Shown: positions 8,070-18,682 of the stretch, piece by piece
Position numbering within the stretch: position 1 is the stretch's first letter
How the letters are laid out: each line of letters opens with the position of its first letter
Source of the DNA: Peptococcaceae bacterium BICA1-7
Lineage (GTDB): Bacteria; Bacillota; Desulfotomaculia; Desulfotomaculales; Desulfocucumaceae
DNA: 64,000 bases
NCBI GenBank assembly: GCA_000802095.1
Contig: JUEB01000026.1
Span: 496,001 to 560,000 of the forward strand
Direction: 5' to 3'
Notes under the pieces: model-generated
Databases searched by the model: none
Seen by the model: only the letters and a program-made list of their open reading frames with translations
What the model was told of the DNA's origin: nothing
Program-made: the position numbers and the translations under genes

Positions 8070-11000
8070 TTAATTGCCGTACTCCTGCAAGGGAATAAGT
8101 TTAAATTGGTCCCCTTCCTTTATAAAGGTCATCACTTCCAGCAGCGCCCAGGCGGTATCCAGGGAAGTCAGGCAGGGAACCCCGTACTCCACCGCCACAC
8201 GGCGTATCCGGAACCCGTCCCTTTCCGGGGCCTTGCCCCTGGTCAGAGTATTTAGAACCATGTTTATTTTACCTTCCCGGATAAAGTCAGCTATATTGGG
8301 AGATCCCTCCCCTACCTTGTTAACCCTCTCCACAGGCAGACCCTTTTCCTTTAAAAAGGCTGCTGTGCCGCCTGTGGCGCATATTTTAAAGCCTATATCA
8401 ATCATTCCCCTGATTAGCGAAAGGGCCTCTTCCTTGTCCTTGTCCGCAATGGTGGCCAGCACAGTGCCCTGGGCGGGGATGATGTACCCGGCAGCCACCA
8501 GTGCTTTGTAAAGAGCCCTGGGATAGCTGTGATCCACCCCCATTACCTCGCCGGTGGACTTCATTTCGGGCCCCAGGGTAACATCCACCTCCAGAAGTTT
8601 AGAAAAGCTAAATACCGGCGCCTTAACCCCTATGATGCCTGTTTCAGGATAGAGGCCTGTGCTGTAGCCCAGGTCCTTCAGCCTTTTCCCCAGTATGGCC
8701 CGGGTGGCCAGCGCGATCATAGGAATGCCGGTTATCTTGCTCATGTAGGGCACGGTGCGGCTGGCCCTGGGGTTAACCTCCAGCACGTACACCTGCCCGT
8801 TGTGCAGCACATACTGAATATTTATCATACCCCTTACATTGAGGGCCAGGGCCAGTTTTACCGTGTATTGCTCGATCTGCTTTTTAATCCTGTACTCCAC
8901 CTGGCTGGTGGGATATGCCGCTATGCTGTCTCCAGAGTGCACCCCGGCCCTCTCCACGTGCCGCATTATGCCGGGGATGAGAACTGTCTCTCCGTCGGCG
9001 ATGGCGTCCACCTCCAGCTCCTGGCCCAGGAGGTATTTATCTACCAGCACCGGGTGCTCCGGGGTGACCATAACCGCAGTGGCCATATAATTAAGCAGCT
9101 CATCGTGGTTGTATACTATCTCCATGGCCCTGCCGCCAAGCACGTAGGAAGGCCGCACCAGTACCGGAAAGCCTATTTCATCCGCTATTTTCTGGGCCTC
9201 TGGCACTGAAAAGGCAGTTTTTCCGGGGGGTTTGGGAATGCCCAGTTCCACCAGCAGGCTGTCGAACTTTTCCCGGTCCTCGGCCCGGTCTGTATCCTCC
9301 ACCGAGGTGCCCAGTATTTTTATGCCGGCGCTGTGCAGCCTGGCAGCCAGGTTGATGGGAGTCTGACCGCCAAACTGGACAATCACTCCCTCGGGCTTTT
9401 CATTATCCAATACATTAAGCACATCTTCGGCCAGAAGAGGCTCGAAGTACAGTCTGTCTGCGGTATCAAAATCAGTGCTCACAGTCTCGGGGTTATTGTT
9501 TATTATTATTGCCTCCAGGCCCTCTTCCCGGATGGCCCATACAGAGTGCACCGAGCAGTAGTCAAATTCAATGCCCTGACCAATCCTTATGGGCCCTCCG
9601 CCCAGCACCACCACCTTGGGCTTTTCGGTGGGGGCGGCCTCGTTTTCGCCCTCGTAGCAGGAGTAGTAGTAGGGTGTTAGGGCCTCGAACTCGGCAGCAC
9701 AGGTATCCACCATTTTGTACACAGGACTTATGCCGTTCTGCCGGCGCACCTCCCTCACCATATCCTCGGTGACGCCTGCGGACTGAGCGATGTACGCGTC
9801 GGCGCAGCCCATCCTTTTAGCCTCACTGACCACCTCCGTAGTGAGGCCGGCGCTGCCTCCCCGGGCTATTTTCTTTTCAATCTCCACAACCGCCCTTATT
9901 TTGTTCAGGAAAAAGGGGTCTATCCCGGTAACCTTATGCAGGTGTGAATCCAGCATGCCTCTGCGCATAGCCTCGGCCAGTATGAACATCCTGCGGTCAT
10001 CAGCCTCTTTAAGGGCCTGGTCTATCTCAGTATCGCTGAGCTTTTCAACACCGCTCAGCATAAGGCCCGGGGTGCCTATTTCCAGAGAGCGCACCGCCTT
10101 CATAAGGGCTCCCTCCAAGGTCCTGTCGATGGACATTACCTCACCGGTGGCCTTCATCTGGGTCCCCAGCCGGCGGTCGGCCAGGGAGAACTTGTCAAAG
10201 GGCCAGCGGGGAAACTTGAGCACCACGTAGTCAATGGAGGGCTCAAAGCAGGCATAGGTCTTGCCGGTAACCGCGTTCTTTATCTCGTCCAGGTTAAGGC
10301 CCACGGCAATTTTCCCGGACACCTTGGCGATGGGATAGCCGGTGGCCTTGGAGGCCAGGGCCGAAGACCGGGAGACCCGCGGGTTAACCTCAATAACATA
10401 ATAAGACCTGCTGTGGGGGTCCAGTGCGTACTGCACATTGCAGCCCCCGGCCACATCCAGGGCGCGGATTATTTTCAAAGAGGCAGTTCTGAGCATCTGG
10501 AATTCCTGGTCTGTAAGGGTCTGGACCGGGGCCACCACTATGCTGTCACCGGTGTGAATGCCCATAGGGTCTATATTCTCCATACTGCAGATGGTGATGC
10601 AGTTATTGTTATTGTCCCTCATCACCTCAAACTCTATTTCCTTCCAGCCCACCAGGCTCCTCTCTATCAGGCACTGGTGTATAATGCTTAAGTTTAAACC
10701 CCTGGTGGTGGTAGACACCAGCTGGTCCATATCGTACACCATGCCGCCTCCGGTTCCCCCCAGGGTATAGGCAGGACGCACCACCAGTGGAAAGCCTATC
10801 TCCCCGGCAAAGGCTACGGCGGCCTCTACTGTTTCCACCACAACGCTCTCCGGCACGGGCTCCCCTATGCTCTCCATGGTGGACTTGAAGCCATCCCTGT
10901 CCTCGGCCCTTTTAATAGCCTCCAGCGGTGTGCCCAGAAGCCTCACCCCATACTGGTCCAGCACCCCGGCCTCGGCCAGGTGCTTGGCCATATTAAGCCC

Positions 11001-11282
11001 CACCTGTCCGCCCAGCCCGGGAACTATTCCGTCGGGCCTTTCCTGTTTGATTACCATGGTTACAAACTCAGGGGTAAGCGGCTCTATATAAACACGGTCG
11101 GCCATATTCATATCAGTCATTATGGTGGCCGGGTTGCTGTTGATCAGCACCACCTCCAGGCCTTCCTCCCTCAGCGCCCGGCAGGCCTGGGTCCCGGCAT
11201 AGTCGAATTCAGCGGCCTGCCCTATTATGATTGGCCCCGATCCTATCACCATAACCTTCTTAAGGCTTTTATCCAGCGGCAT
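8070..11282 (-). CDS. carB: Carbamoyl-phosphate synthase large subunit
   Basis: 1070 aa, the normal length. It makes carbamoyl phosphate from bicarbonate, ammonia (delivered from CarA) and two ATP. Two homologous ATP-grasp halves are visible: [20 protein letters not shown] near residue 10 and [20 protein letters not shown] near 560, each followed by its carboxylate-binding ATP site (for example [20 protein letters not shown] and [19 protein letters not shown]). The last ~130 residues are the MGS-like allosteric domain ([20 protein letters not shown]), where UMP or ornithine bind in other species. It starts 3 bp after carA and is surely co-transcribed with it. Confidence 0.97.
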   Translation of the reverse strand: MPLDKSLKKVMVIGSGPIIIGQAAEFDYAGTQACRALREEGLEVVLINSNPATIMTDMNMADRVYIEPLTPEFVTMVIKQERPDGIVPGLGGQVGLNMAKHLAEAGVLDQYGVRLLGTPLEAIKRAEDRDGFKSTMESIGEPVPESVVVETVEAAVAFAGEIGFPLVVRPAYTLGGTGGGMVYDMDQLVSTTTRGLNLSIIHQCLIERSLVGWKEIEFEVMRDNNNNCITICSMENIDPMGIHTGDSIVVAPVQTLTDQEFQMLRTASLKIIRALDVAGGCNVQYALDPHSRSYYVIEVNPRVSRSSALASKATGYPIAKVSGKIAVGLNLDEIKNAVTGKTYACFEPSIDYVVLKFPRWPFDKFSLADRRLGTQMKATGEVMSIDRTLEGALMKAVRSLEIGTPGLMLSGVEKLSDTEIDQALKEADDRRMFILAEAMRRGMLDSHLHKVTGIDPFFLNKIRAVVEIEKKIARGGSAGLTTEVVSEAKRMGCADAYIAQSAGVTEDMVREVRRQNGISPVYKMVDTCAAEFEALTPYYYSCYEGENEAAPTEKPKVVVLGGGPIRIGQGIEFDYCSVHSVWAIREEGLEAIIINNNPETVSTDFDTADRLYFEPLLAEDVLNVLDNEKPEGVIVQFGGQTPINLAARLHSAGIKILGTSVEDTDRAEDREKFDSLLVELGIPKPPGKTAFSVPEAQKIADEIGFPVLVRPSYVLGGRAMEIVYNHDELLNYMATAVMVTPEHPVLVDKYLLGQELEVDAIADGETVLIPGIMRHVERAGVHSGDSIAAYPTSQVEYRIKKQIEQYTVKLALALNVRGMINIQYVLHNGQVYVLEVNPRASRTVPYMSKITGIPMIALATRAILGKRLKDLGYSTGLYPETGIIGVKAPVFSFSKLLEVDVTLGPEMKSTGEVMGVDHSYPRALYKALVAAGYIIPAQGTVLATIADKDKEEALSLIRGMIDIGFKICATGGTAAFLKEKGLPVERVNKVGEGSPNIADFIREGKINMVLNTLTRGKAPERDGFRIRRVAVEYGVPCLTSLDTAWALLEVMTFIKEGDQFKLIPLQEYGN

Positions 11283-11285
11283 GAT

Positions 11286-12371
11286 TTACCTCCCACCTCT
11301 ATGCTTTTCCATCATCTCCAGGAACTGATCAAACAGATATTCGGACTCGGTGGGCCCCGGCGAGGCCTCGGGGTGATACTGCACTGAAAACAGGGGCAGG
11401 TTCACGTGGCGCATGCCCTCTACTGTGCTGTCGTTCAGATTCCTGTGGGTCACCTCCAGCCCCAGCCCGGCCATAGACTCCTCATCCACCGAAAAGCCGT
11501 GGTTGTGGGAGGTGATGTAAACCCTGCCGGTAATCAGATCCTTCACCGGGTGGTTGGCCCCCCGGTGGCCGAACTTCATCTTGTAGGTTTTAGCCCCCAT
11601 GGCCAGGGACATTATCTGGTGTCCCAGGCAGATTCCGAATATGGGCACCTTTCCGGCCAACTCCCGGACAGTAACTGCAGCATAAGGCACATTCAGGGGG
11701 TCTCCGGGACCGTTGGAAAGCATTACCCCGTCGGGCTTAAGGGCCAGTATCTCCTCCGGCCCGGTTTCGGGGGGCACCACATATATATCGCACCCTCGCA
11801 TATGGAGATGTCGGATTATATTTAGCTTGGACCCGAAATCCATAAGCACCACCCGTAGGCCCTTTCCCTCAACCCGGTACATTTCACGGGTGGACACCTC
11901 GGGAACCATCTGCTGCCCGGACAGCTGCGGGCAGGCGCGGGCCTTTTCCACCAGTGCGGCGGGGTCGGCCTCCTCGGTGCTGATTACTCCCCGCATGGTG
12001 CCTAAGTTTCTTAAGTGCCTGGTCAGTGCCCTGGTATCAATCCCTGATATACCGGGAACCCCTTCCCTGGACAGAAAGTCTGCTATTTTGTAACTGGCCC
12101 TCCAGTTGCTCGGGTGATCACATTCCTCTTTGACCACAAAGCCCCGCACGTAGGATTTTTTGGACTCGAAATCCTCCCTGTTAATACCGTAGTTGCCTAT
12201 CAGCGGGTAAGTCATAACCACTATTTGCCCGCAGTAGGAGGGATCGGTAAGTATCTCCTGATAGCCGGTCATGCCTGTGTTGAACACCACCTCGCCCCAG
12301 CGCTCGCCCCTGGAGCCAAAGGCGCTGCCGATATAATAAGTCCCGTCTTCCAGGGCCAGTATTGCCTTCAA
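11286..12371 (-). CDS. carA: Carbamoyl-phosphate synthase small (glutaminase) subunit
   Basis: 361 aa from a TTG at 12371, six bases after GAGGTG, giving the usual MKAILALEDG start; a GTG at 12380 overlaps the ribosome site. The class I glutamine amidotransferase domain shows the nucleophile elbow IFGICLGHQIMSLA and the His-Glu pair VQYHPEASPGP. The N-terminal domain has DPSYCGQIVVMTYPLIGNYG, typical of CarA. It releases ammonia from glutamine for CarB. A repeat-filled 186-bp gap separates it from pyrC upstream. Confidence 0.96.
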   Translation of the reverse strand: MKAILALEDGTYYIGSAFGSRGERWGEVVFNTGMTGYQEILTDPSYCGQIVVMTYPLIGNYGINREDFESKKSYVRGFVVKEECDHPSNWRASYKIADFLSREGVPGISGIDTRALTRHLRNLGTMRGVISTEEADPAALVEKARACPQLSGQQMVPEVSTREMYRVEGKGLRVVLMDFGSKLNIIRHLHMRGCDIYVVPPETGPEEILALKPDGVMLSNGPGDPLNVPYAAVTVRELAGKVPIFGICLGHQIMSLAMGAKTYKMKFGHRGANHPVKDLITGRVYITSHNHGFSVDEESMAGLGLEVTHRNLNDSTVEGMRHVNLPLFSVQYHPEASPGPTESEYLFDQFLEMMEKHRGGR

Positions 12372-12557
12372 AATATACACCTCGCTTATATCTTATACTG
12401 TATTCCTATATTGTCAGAATTCAGGAGCCAGAAGTCAGAATCCAGAATAATGTAGTGCATTCCTTATAATTCTCCTGAAGAAGCAGGCAAGCTTCTGGCT
12501 CTGGTTGGACCGGAGGTGCCGCCCTAAAGGCAGTCTCTTTCTCCTCAATCACCTTAA
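12372..12557. repeat. Gap between pyrC and carA with a dispersed repeat and a hairpin
   Basis: An ATTCTG-type repeat lies at about 12412-12465 and ends in GCATTCCTTAT, a boundary shared with other copies. An imperfect hairpin, GAAGAAGCAGGCAAGCTTCT, spans about 12476-12495. I looked for a third PyrR site here; a GGACCGGAGG segment occurs but does not match the binding consensus. Confidence 0.5.
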
Positions 12558-13832
12558 TCACCTTCTGTATACAACTTTCCCCCCCACCATGGTCAGCACC
12601 GGCATGCCCTTGAGCTCCCTGCCTGCGAAGGGGGTATTTCGTCCCTTACTTAAAAAGGAGGCTGGATTAACTTTTTCCTTAAGCTCAGGGTCTATTACAG
12701 TCAGGTCGGCCACTGCCCCCGGCTCTATAAGTACGGGCTTAAGGCCCAGTATCTGCGCCGGGTTGACCGTCATCATGGCTACCGCCCGGGCCGGGCTGAT
12801 GATCCCTTTATCCACCAGCTCGGTCCACACCAGCCCCACAGCGGTTTCCAGCCCCACCATACCGAAGGGGGCCCGGTCATATTCCACATCCTTCTCCTCA
12901 GCTGTATGGGGAGCGTGGTCTGTGGCTATCACATCAATGGTGCCGTCGGCGATGGCCTCCCTCAGGGCGGCCACATCGGCCTCACCACGCAGGGGTGGGT
13001 TAACCTTGGCGGCAGTGCTGAATCCCTCCACCATGCTGTCGGTAAGGGTAAAGTGGTGAGGAGTCACCTCTGCGGTTACCGGGACTCCCCGGGACTTGGC
13101 CTCCCGGACAAGACGCGCTGAGCCCTGTGTGCTCACATGGGCAATGTGCAGCCTGCAGCAGGTAAGTTCCGCCAGTATAATATCCCTGGCCACCATCACT
13201 TCCTCGGCGGCTGAGGGTATTCCCTTAAGGCCCAGCCTTGTGGAGGTAAAGCCCTCGTTCATTACACCACCGGCAGCCAGGCCCGGGTCCTCACAGTGAG
13301 ATATTATTGTTACACCCAGCATGGATGCGTACTGCATTGCCCTTCTCATCAGGCCCGAGCCGGCCACCGGCCTGCCGTCATCCGAGAAGGCCACTGCCCC
13401 GGCCTCCTTCATATCCGCCATTTCGGCCAGCTCACTGCCCATACTGCCCCTGGTTATGGCACCCACCGGGTAAACTCTGGACTGGCCGGTCTCCCTGGCC
13501 CTTTCCAGTATATACCGGACTACCGACCTGTTGTCTGTCACAGGGCTGGTGTTGGGCATACAGGCCAGCGCCGTGAATCCCCCCCGGGCAGCAGCCCGGC
13601 AGCCGGTTTCTACAGTCTCCTTGGCCTCATAGCCCGGCTCCCGGAGGTGCACGTGCATGTCCAGCAGCCCAGGCGCCACCAGTTTGCCCCTGGTTTCAAT
13701 GACTTCAGCCCCGGGCGCCTCTATCCCCGGCCCCACCTCAATAATAAAGCCTTTTTCGACCAATATGTCGGCATCCTCCAGTGTACCCCTCACCGGGTCC
13801 ACCACAGTGCCGCCTTTAATTAGCAACCTCAC
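12558..13832 (-). CDS. pyrC: Dihydroorotase (class I, PyrC)
   Basis: About 424 aa; the GTG at 13832 is 8 nt from GGAGG, but a GTG at 13841 or a TTG at 13826 are possible. It cyclises carbamoyl-aspartate to dihydroorotate. The zinc ligands are visible: [20 protein letters not shown], then [20 protein letters not shown] and IATDHAPHT. This is the type that associates with PyrB in many bacteria. Its start overlaps the end of pyrB, so the two are translated from one message. Confidence 0.95.
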   Translation of the reverse strand: MRLLIKGGTVVDPVRGTLEDADILVEKGFIIEVGPGIEAPGAEVIETRGKLVAPGLLDMHVHLREPGYEAKETVETGCRAAARGGFTALACMPNTSPVTDNRSVVRYILERARETGQSRVYPVGAITRGSMGSELAEMADMKEAGAVAFSDDGRPVAGSGLMRRAMQYASMLGVTIISHCEDPGLAAGGVMNEGFTSTRLGLKGIPSAAEEVMVARDIILAELTCCRLHIAHVSTQGSARLVREAKSRGVPVTAEVTPHHFTLTDSMVEGFSTAAKVNPPLRGEADVAALREAIADGTIDVIATDHAPHTAEEKDVEYDRAPFGMVGLETAVGLVWTELVDKGIISPARAVAMMTVNPAQILGLKPVLIEPGAVADLTVIDPELKEKVNPASFLSKGRNTPFAGRELKGMPVLTMVGGKVVYRR

Positions 13833-14754
13833 CGGGCCCACCTCCCATCAACAGGTACAGAAGGGCCATTCTCACGGCCACTCCATTGGTAACCTGCTCA
13901 TTTATAACTGACTGTATGCCGTCGGCCACCTCATGGGCTATCTCCACACCGCGGTTTATAGGGCCGGGGTGCATAACCAGAGCTTTCGGAGCCGCCAGTT
14001 TAAGTCTTTTTTCATTAAGGCCGAACAGGCCGGCATATTCCCTGATTCCCGGGAAAAGCCCCTGCTGCTGTCTTTCCAGCTGTATCCTCAGCATTATAAC
14101 CACATCAGCCCCGTCCAGGGCCTCCTCCATACGGCTGTATACGTGCGCGCCGGTTTTTTCTATTTCCGCCGGCATCATGGTAGTGGGGCCGCACAGTCTT
14201 ACCCTGGCCCCCATGGCGGTAAATCCCCATATATTCGACCTGGCCACCCGGCTGTGCAGAACATCCCCCACTATGGCTACCTCAAGCCCTTTTATGCCGC
14301 CCTTCTTTTCTCTTACCGTATACATGTCCAGAAGTGACTGGGTGGGGTGTTCGTGGGCCCCGTCCCCGGCATTTATCACTGCGGCCTTAATATGCCCGGC
14401 CAGCATGTGCGGGGCCCCGGCCATTGGGTGGCGCAGCACCACCAGGTCGGCCCCCAGGGCGGTAAGGGTAGCGGCGGTGTCTTTGAGGCTCTCACCCTTA
14501 ACCGTGCTGCTGGTAGAGGCAGCGATATTAACCGAATCAGCGCTCAGGTACTTGGCGGACAGCTCAAAAGATGTCCTTGTGCGGGTGCTGGGCTCGTAGA
14601 AAAGGTTTACCACCGTCTTACCCCTGAGGGCCGGAACCTTTTTTATCTTTCTGCCCAGCACCTCCTTCATTGATGCCGCGGTATCCAGGACAAGATTTAT
14701 CTCGTCCGCACCGGCGCCCTCAAGTCCCAGCAGGTCCTTTCTTAAAAGCGGCAT
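13816..14754 (-). CDS. pyrB: Aspartate carbamoyltransferase catalytic subunit
   Basis: 312 aa. It joins carbamoyl phosphate and aspartate. The carbamoyl-phosphate site [18 protein letters not shown], the [15 protein letters not shown] segment, and the aspartate-binding [14 protein letters not shown] are all present. No pyrI regulatory gene is seen, as usual in Firmicutes, where transcription is controlled by PyrR instead. The ATG follows GGGGGGATAGT. A PyrR-type attenuator lies directly upstream. Confidence 0.96.
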   Translation of the reverse strand: MPLLRKDLLGLEGAGADEINLVLDTAASMKEVLGRKIKKVPALRGKTVVNLFYEPSTRTRTSFELSAKYLSADSVNIAASTSSTVKGESLKDTAATLTALGADLVVLRHPMAGAPHMLAGHIKAAVINAGDGAHEHPTQSLLDMYTVREKKGGIKGLEVAIVGDVLHSRVARSNIWGFTAMGARVRLCGPTTMMPAEIEKTGAHVYSRMEEALDGADVVIMLRIQLERQQQGLFPGIREYAGLFGLNEKRLKLAAPKALVMHPGPINRGVEIAHEVADGIQSVINEQVTNGVAVRMALLYLLMGGGPGEVAN

Positions 14755-14778
14755 ACTATCCCCCCCGGTACTTATTCA

Positions 14779-14825
14779 AAATAAAAAGCCTTAACTAAAA
14801 ACCCTTTTACAGGTCCCGTTAAGGC
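14779..14825 (-). terminator. Attenuator terminator before pyrB
   Basis: On the minus strand GCCTTAAC (from 14825) pairs with GTTAAGGC (to 14788) and is followed by TTTTTATTTT. It lies just downstream of a PyrR-binding site and 25 bp before the pyrB start, so it is the regulated terminator of the pyrBC-carAB unit. Confidence 0.8.
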
Positions 14826-14860
14826 CGGCTTGACAGAATGGTTTGGCTAACCTCTCCCTT

Positions 14861-14884
14861 GCCGGCCTCTCGGGACCGTTTTAA
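14861..14884 (-). promoter_or_regulatory. PyrR-binding anti-antiterminator in the pyrR-pyrB gap
   Basis: The minus-strand RNA reads ACGGTCCCGAGAGGCCGG, matching the PyrR consensus (a stem with the loop/bulge sequence ARUCCNGNGAGGYU). When UMP is high, PyrR stabilises this hairpin and the terminator at 14779-14825 forms. This copy sits between pyrR and pyrB, as in Bacillus leaders. Confidence 0.8.
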
Positions 14885-14895
14885 AGGATGGCTGG

Positions 14896-15477
<582 letters not shown>

Positions 15478-15491
15478 TTAGAGCCGCGCGC

Positions 15492-15528
15492 AAAAAAACC
15501 TGAGCGCGCAAAGAACACGGTCAGGTCT
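15492..15528 (-). terminator. Attenuator terminator before pyrR
   Basis: In the minus-strand RNA ACCTGA C CGTG pairs with CGCG C TCAGGT around a 7-nt loop, followed by seven T residues. It is placed between the PyrR site and the pyrR ribosome-binding site. Confidence 0.8.
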
Positions 15529-15552
15529 GATAAACCTACTCAAATCAACCTT

Positions 15553-15576
15553 ACCGGTCTCTCTGGACCGATCTTA
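15553..15576 (-). promoter_or_regulatory. PyrR-binding anti-antiterminator before pyrR
   Basis: The minus-strand sequence AGATCGGTCCAGAGAGACCG matches the PyrR-binding consensus (UCC-AGAGAGGC-like loop on a GC stem). It lies about 20 nt downstream of a candidate promoter start and upstream of the terminator at 15492-15528. Confidence 0.8.
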
Positions 15577-15602
15577 AAGGATACTTATGCAATATTTAAT
15601 AT

Positions 15603-15631
15603 AGCTTACCACCGGGCCTGCAGGGTGTCAA
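15603..15631 (-). promoter_or_regulatory. Candidate sigma A promoter for the pyr operon
   Basis: A perfect -35 TTGACA (15631-15626) is followed after 17 bp by TAAGCT (15608-15603), a weak -10; TATATT lies a little further downstream. The position fits transcription starting just before the PyrR site at 15576. Confidence 0.45.
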
Positions 15632-15637
15632 TAGTAA

Positions 15638-15680
15638 AAACCGCCGGTATTGCGGCGGTGCCGTCTTGCAGACGGCGGAA
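15638..15680 (-). terminator. Double-hairpin terminator after the yqhV-like gene
   Basis: On the minus strand GCCGTC and GACGGC form one hairpin and CCGCCG/CGGCGG a second, followed by TTTTT. Near-copies occur at 22756, 22972 and 23404. It insulates the pyr promoter, which begins a few bases later, from the gene upstream. ATTCTG-type repeats follow at 15676-15704 and 15783-15840. Confidence 0.65.
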
Positions 15681-15841
15681 TTCAGAATCCAGAATCCAGA
15701 ATCCATGAAAGAAACATAGAGAATTAATGTTCCCTTGTGAAACAAACTTACCACCCTAAGAAAAGCAATAAGAAATGCTTTCTCATTCTGAATTCTGAAT
15801 TCTAAGTTCTGTATTCTGACAATAGGTATTACCCTTAAGCA

Positions 15842-16117
15842 TTAAAACTTACTCATTCCATAAAATATACAGGCCACTCCCAGCAGAATAAAAATAAGCC
15901 CCTGGGCAGGGACCTTCCCTGCCAGCCCAACCAGTCCCAGGGAGGTCACCGTGATCATCACCGTGGGCCCAACCATGGCCAGCGTGGCATTTATCTTGAA
16001 AGCTGTTTCCACACTGTTGTACCGCAGCATGAGCAGCGCCGCAGTAAATTCTATGGTGGAAGATAAAAACCTTAGGGCTGCCATGCCCAGAACAATTTTT
16101 TCAAAAACCAGCAGCAT
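15842..16117 (-). CDS. YqhV family (DUF2619) membrane protein
   Basis: 91 aa; the chosen ATG (16117) is 6 nt after GAGGGGG, and an upstream ATG at 16132 overlaps this ribosome site. It has three membrane helices and the family pattern FEKIVLGMAALRFLSSTIEF, LLMLRYNSVETAFKINA, VGPTVMITVTSLGLVGLAG. YqhV in Bacillus is encoded next to spoIIIA and is found mainly in spore formers; its function is unknown. Here it stands alone. Confidence 0.75.
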   Translation of the reverse strand: MLLVFEKIVLGMAALRFLSSTIEFTAALLMLRYNSVETAFKINATLAMVGPTVMITVTSLGLVGLAGKVPAQGLIFILLGVACIFYGMSKF

Positions 16118-16280
16118 GCCCGTCCCCCTCATAAGATTTATAAACTTTTATATGCTGCATAAATCATGGAAATGCATACCATATAAGTTCTCTTGGAAAA
16201 AATAATGCCAAGTGAATTATTATTCTGTTTCGAGTAAAAGCTATTCCGTGTATCTTTAAAAGCCGAAAGGAAGTGCTGAC

Positions 16281-17645
16281 ATGCCGGGAAAATCCGGATA
16301 TGCTGTGTTGGCTGCCCTTAGCGGGGTGCCCTTTATAATGGTGCTGGGCAATTCAATGATCATCCCGGTGCTTACCGAAATAAAAAGCGCCCTTAACCTT
16401 TCCGGATTTGAGACCAGTCTTATAATTACCCTCTTTTCCGTACCTGCCGGCATAATAATACCCCTGGCCGGATTTCTTTCAGACCGCTTCGGCAGAAAAA
16501 TTATTATTGCCCCTTCTCTTGTAATATATGGCCTGGGGGGAATTATCGCGGGCCTGGGACCGATAATCCTGTCGGGTTCGGCCTACCCGGTCCTGCTGGC
16601 AGGGCGGGTTCTGCAGGGAATAGGGGCTGCCGGAACGGCCCCCATTGCCATGGCGCTGTGCGGGGACCTTTTTACCGGCAAGGAAAGAAGTAAGTCACTG
16701 GGTATAATAGAGGCCGCCAACGGCTTCGGCAAGGTGGTCAGCCCCATTCTGGGGGCACTGGTCGGCCTGATAGCCTGGTACGCAACCTTTCTGTTTTTTC
16801 CCGCTATAGTTATTCCTATAGTGCTGGCCATGTGGTTTCTTATCAGTGAGCCTGAATCCAACCGCTCAAAGCAAAGTATCGGACAGTACCTGAAGTCCAT
16901 CATGAAAATATTTGAAAAAAAATCAGCCATGCTGCTGACCTCTTTTTTTGCCGGTATGACCGCCCTGCTGCTGCTCTTTGGAGTTCTTTTCTTCCTTTCG
17001 GAATACCTTGAAAGCAGGTACTCGCTCAGGGGAGTGACTAAGGGCCTGGCCCTGGCCATTCCGGTGCTGTTTATGAGCCTTACCTCTTATACAACCGGCG
17101 CGCTTATTAAGAAAAAATTAACTCTGATGAAGTGGCTGGTTTTTTCAGGGCTCCTCCTCATTGCAGCCTCCCTGGCGGTGCTGGGCATATTCAACCGCAA
17201 CACCATACTATTCTTTGTTGGTATATCGGTGGCCGGGGTAGGCACCGGGCTTACTCTACCCTGCCTGAATACCATTATAACCGGCTCCTGCGAGGCCCAG
17301 AGGAGAGGCCTGGTAACATCGCTCTACGGCAGTGTCCGCTTCTTCGGTGTAGCTCTGGGGCCGCCTCTTTTCAGTGTGCTGATGGACTACAGCAGGACGG
17401 CCATGTTCTGGGGGGCAGCCGGTCTGGCAGGCCTGTCAGCCCTGCTGGCACTATTTCTGATCAGGGTAAAGGATATGAAAGAGCCGGTGAAAGCCCCGGA
17501 GGGAGAACAGCCTGCCCCCGGGGGCATTGCCATAAAGCCTGTCACTGTGACCGTAAAAGCCCCTGCATTTGTATTCAGTCCTGCCAGAAAGCCGGGCCTG
17601 GAAAACAAAAAACCGCCCGAAAGGAGGCAGAATACAAAGTCTTAA
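16281..17645 (+). CDS. Major facilitator superfamily exporter (DHA1-like)
   Basis: 454 aa with about 12 membrane helices. Motif A is LAGFLSDRFGRK, followed by LLAGRVLQGIGAAGTAPIA and a motif-C-like GFGKVVSPILGALVG typical of drug:proton antiporters. The C-terminal ~50 residues are a hydrophilic proline- and lysine-rich tail. Probably it exports a small lipophilic compound; the substrate is unknown. The ATG follows GAAAGGAAGTGCTGAC. It is a single-gene unit. Confidence 0.85.
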   Translation: MPGKSGYAVLAALSGVPFIMVLGNSMIIPVLTEIKSALNLSGFETSLIITLFSVPAGIIIPLAGFLSDRFGRKIIIAPSLVIYGLGGIIAGLGPIILSGSAYPVLLAGRVLQGIGAAGTAPIAMALCGDLFTGKERSKSLGIIEAANGFGKVVSPILGALVGLIAWYATFLFFPAIVIPIVLAMWFLISEPESNRSKQSIGQYLKSIMKIFEKKSAMLLTSFFAGMTALLLLFGVLFFLSEYLESRYSLRGVTKGLALAIPVLFMSLTSYTTGALIKKKLTLMKWLVFSGLLLIAASLAVLGIFNRNTILFFVGISVAGVGTGLTLPCLNTIITGSCEAQRRGLVTSLYGSVRFFGVALGPPLFSVLMDYSRTAMFWGAAGLAGLSALLALFLIRVKDMKEPVKAPEGEQPAPGGIAIKPVTVTVKAPAFVFSPARKPGLENKKPPERRQNTKS

Positions 17646-17741
17646 ATACAAAAGATCGTTATTAAAAAATTAAGGTGATATACTTTTAGCTACCAGACCC
17701 TGATCACTGTCTCCTGACAATTGTCAAACTCTAATGGAAAA

Positions 17742-18278
17742 TCATTCCTCATTTTTTAGTCCGGCCCTGCGCAGTGAACGGAGAAAAAAAACAATGCTTC
17801 TGGAGCCGAAAAGAAGCCAGAGTCCTATCACCAGCTTGAGAGCAGACTCTATCATATTACCCAGGCTGCCAATATTGGACCACTCCTCAAAAGTAGTCAT
17901 ATGAGCATCCCGTAGGGCATATAGCGAGTACATATTATGAAAAATTTCAGGTATGGCCATGACCAGCACAAATAGTCCTACGGTTGTAAAGGCTATGATC
18001 TGAGCATCCACGGGGCTCATTCCCTTTTCCTCCCCGGTGCTCCCCCCGGTCAGGCGCAATGAAAGATACTCCGCCCTGGTCCATAAAAAATAGCCCAGCC
18101 AGGCCATCAGTATGGCGGGTACCAGGAAAGAAACTGTAACAGCTGCTATTTCCCATGCCCCGGCCCGCCCCATCATTGATGGCAGTACACTGTAATAAGA
18201 AAGATTGTTGAGCAGTGTTATAGCTACATATAGGGCTAGCACCTTACAAAAAAGCGCGGCCCAGGATCTGCCTGTCAT
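17742..18278 (-). CDS. Hypothetical four-helix membrane protein
   Basis: About 178 aa, starting at the ATG 4 nt after GGTGAT (an in-frame ATG at 18290 overlaps that site). Four hydrophobic segments are visible: near residues 10-30, 45-65 (VTVSFLVPAILMAWLGYFLW), 90-110 (FTTVGLFVLVMAIP) and 145-165. The C-terminus is basic. I do not recognise a family. It precedes nothing obvious, and the cupin gene upstream ends ~30 bp away on the same strand, so they may be co-transcribed. Confidence 0.6.
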   Translation of the reverse strand: MTGRSWAALFCKVLALYVAITLLNNLSYYSVLPSMMGRAGAWEIAAVTVSFLVPAILMAWLGYFLWTRAEYLSLRLTGGSTGEEKGMSPVDAQIIAFTTVGLFVLVMAIPEIFHNMYSLYALRDAHMTTFEEWSNIGSLGNMIESALKLVIGLWLLFGSRSIVFFLRSLRRAGLKNEE

Positions 18279-18308
18279 ATGAATCACCATCCAGCCATAT
18301 ATAATCGG

Positions 18309-18668
18309 CTATATCCACTCAGTCCCAGAAACCGTCCTTTCATTTTGCACATTGCCGGTGTTTAGGGTGGTCTTTGGCTCCAGCAGCATTATATGGACCT
18401 CCTCCTCTGCTACCGGCATGTGCTCCACCCCTCTGGGGACTATAAAAAACTCACCTTCCCCCAGAACTATGTCACGGTCCCGGAGCCTGATCAGCATACT
18501 CCCCTTGACCACCAAAAACAGCTCATCTTCATAGTCATGTTTGTGCCATAGAAATTCACCCTTGATTTTAGCCAGCTTAACATAGGAATCATTCAGCTGG
18601 CCCACTATTTTAGGACTCCAATGTTCTTTTAAAAGGTTAAATTTCTGAGTAATATTTACTTTGTCCAT
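18309..18668 (-). CDS. Small cupin-domain protein
   Basis: 119 aa from the ATG right after GGGTGAGGAT. It is a single cupin barrel: LWHKHDYEDELFLVVKGSML is motif 1 (H-x-H...E...G) and GEGEFFIVPRGVEHMPVA is motif 2 (G...PxGxxH), giving the usual metal-binding His/Glu set. Relatives include mannose-6-phosphate isomerase-like and small sensory cupins. Its substrate is unknown. It starts 15 bp after the DUF169 gene. Confidence 0.8.
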   Translation of the reverse strand: MDKVNITQKFNLLKEHWSPKIVGQLNDSYVKLAKIKGEFLWHKHDYEDELFLVVKGSMLIRLRDRDIVLGEGEFFIVPRGVEHMPVAEEEVHIMLLEPKTTLNTGNVQNERTVSGTEWI

Positions 18669-18682
18669 ATCCTCACCCTTTT

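Noticed and set aside
12372-12557. A third PyrR-binding leader before carA
   Set aside because: A GGACCGGAGG segment is present but does not match the consensus in either strand, and no terminator is associated.
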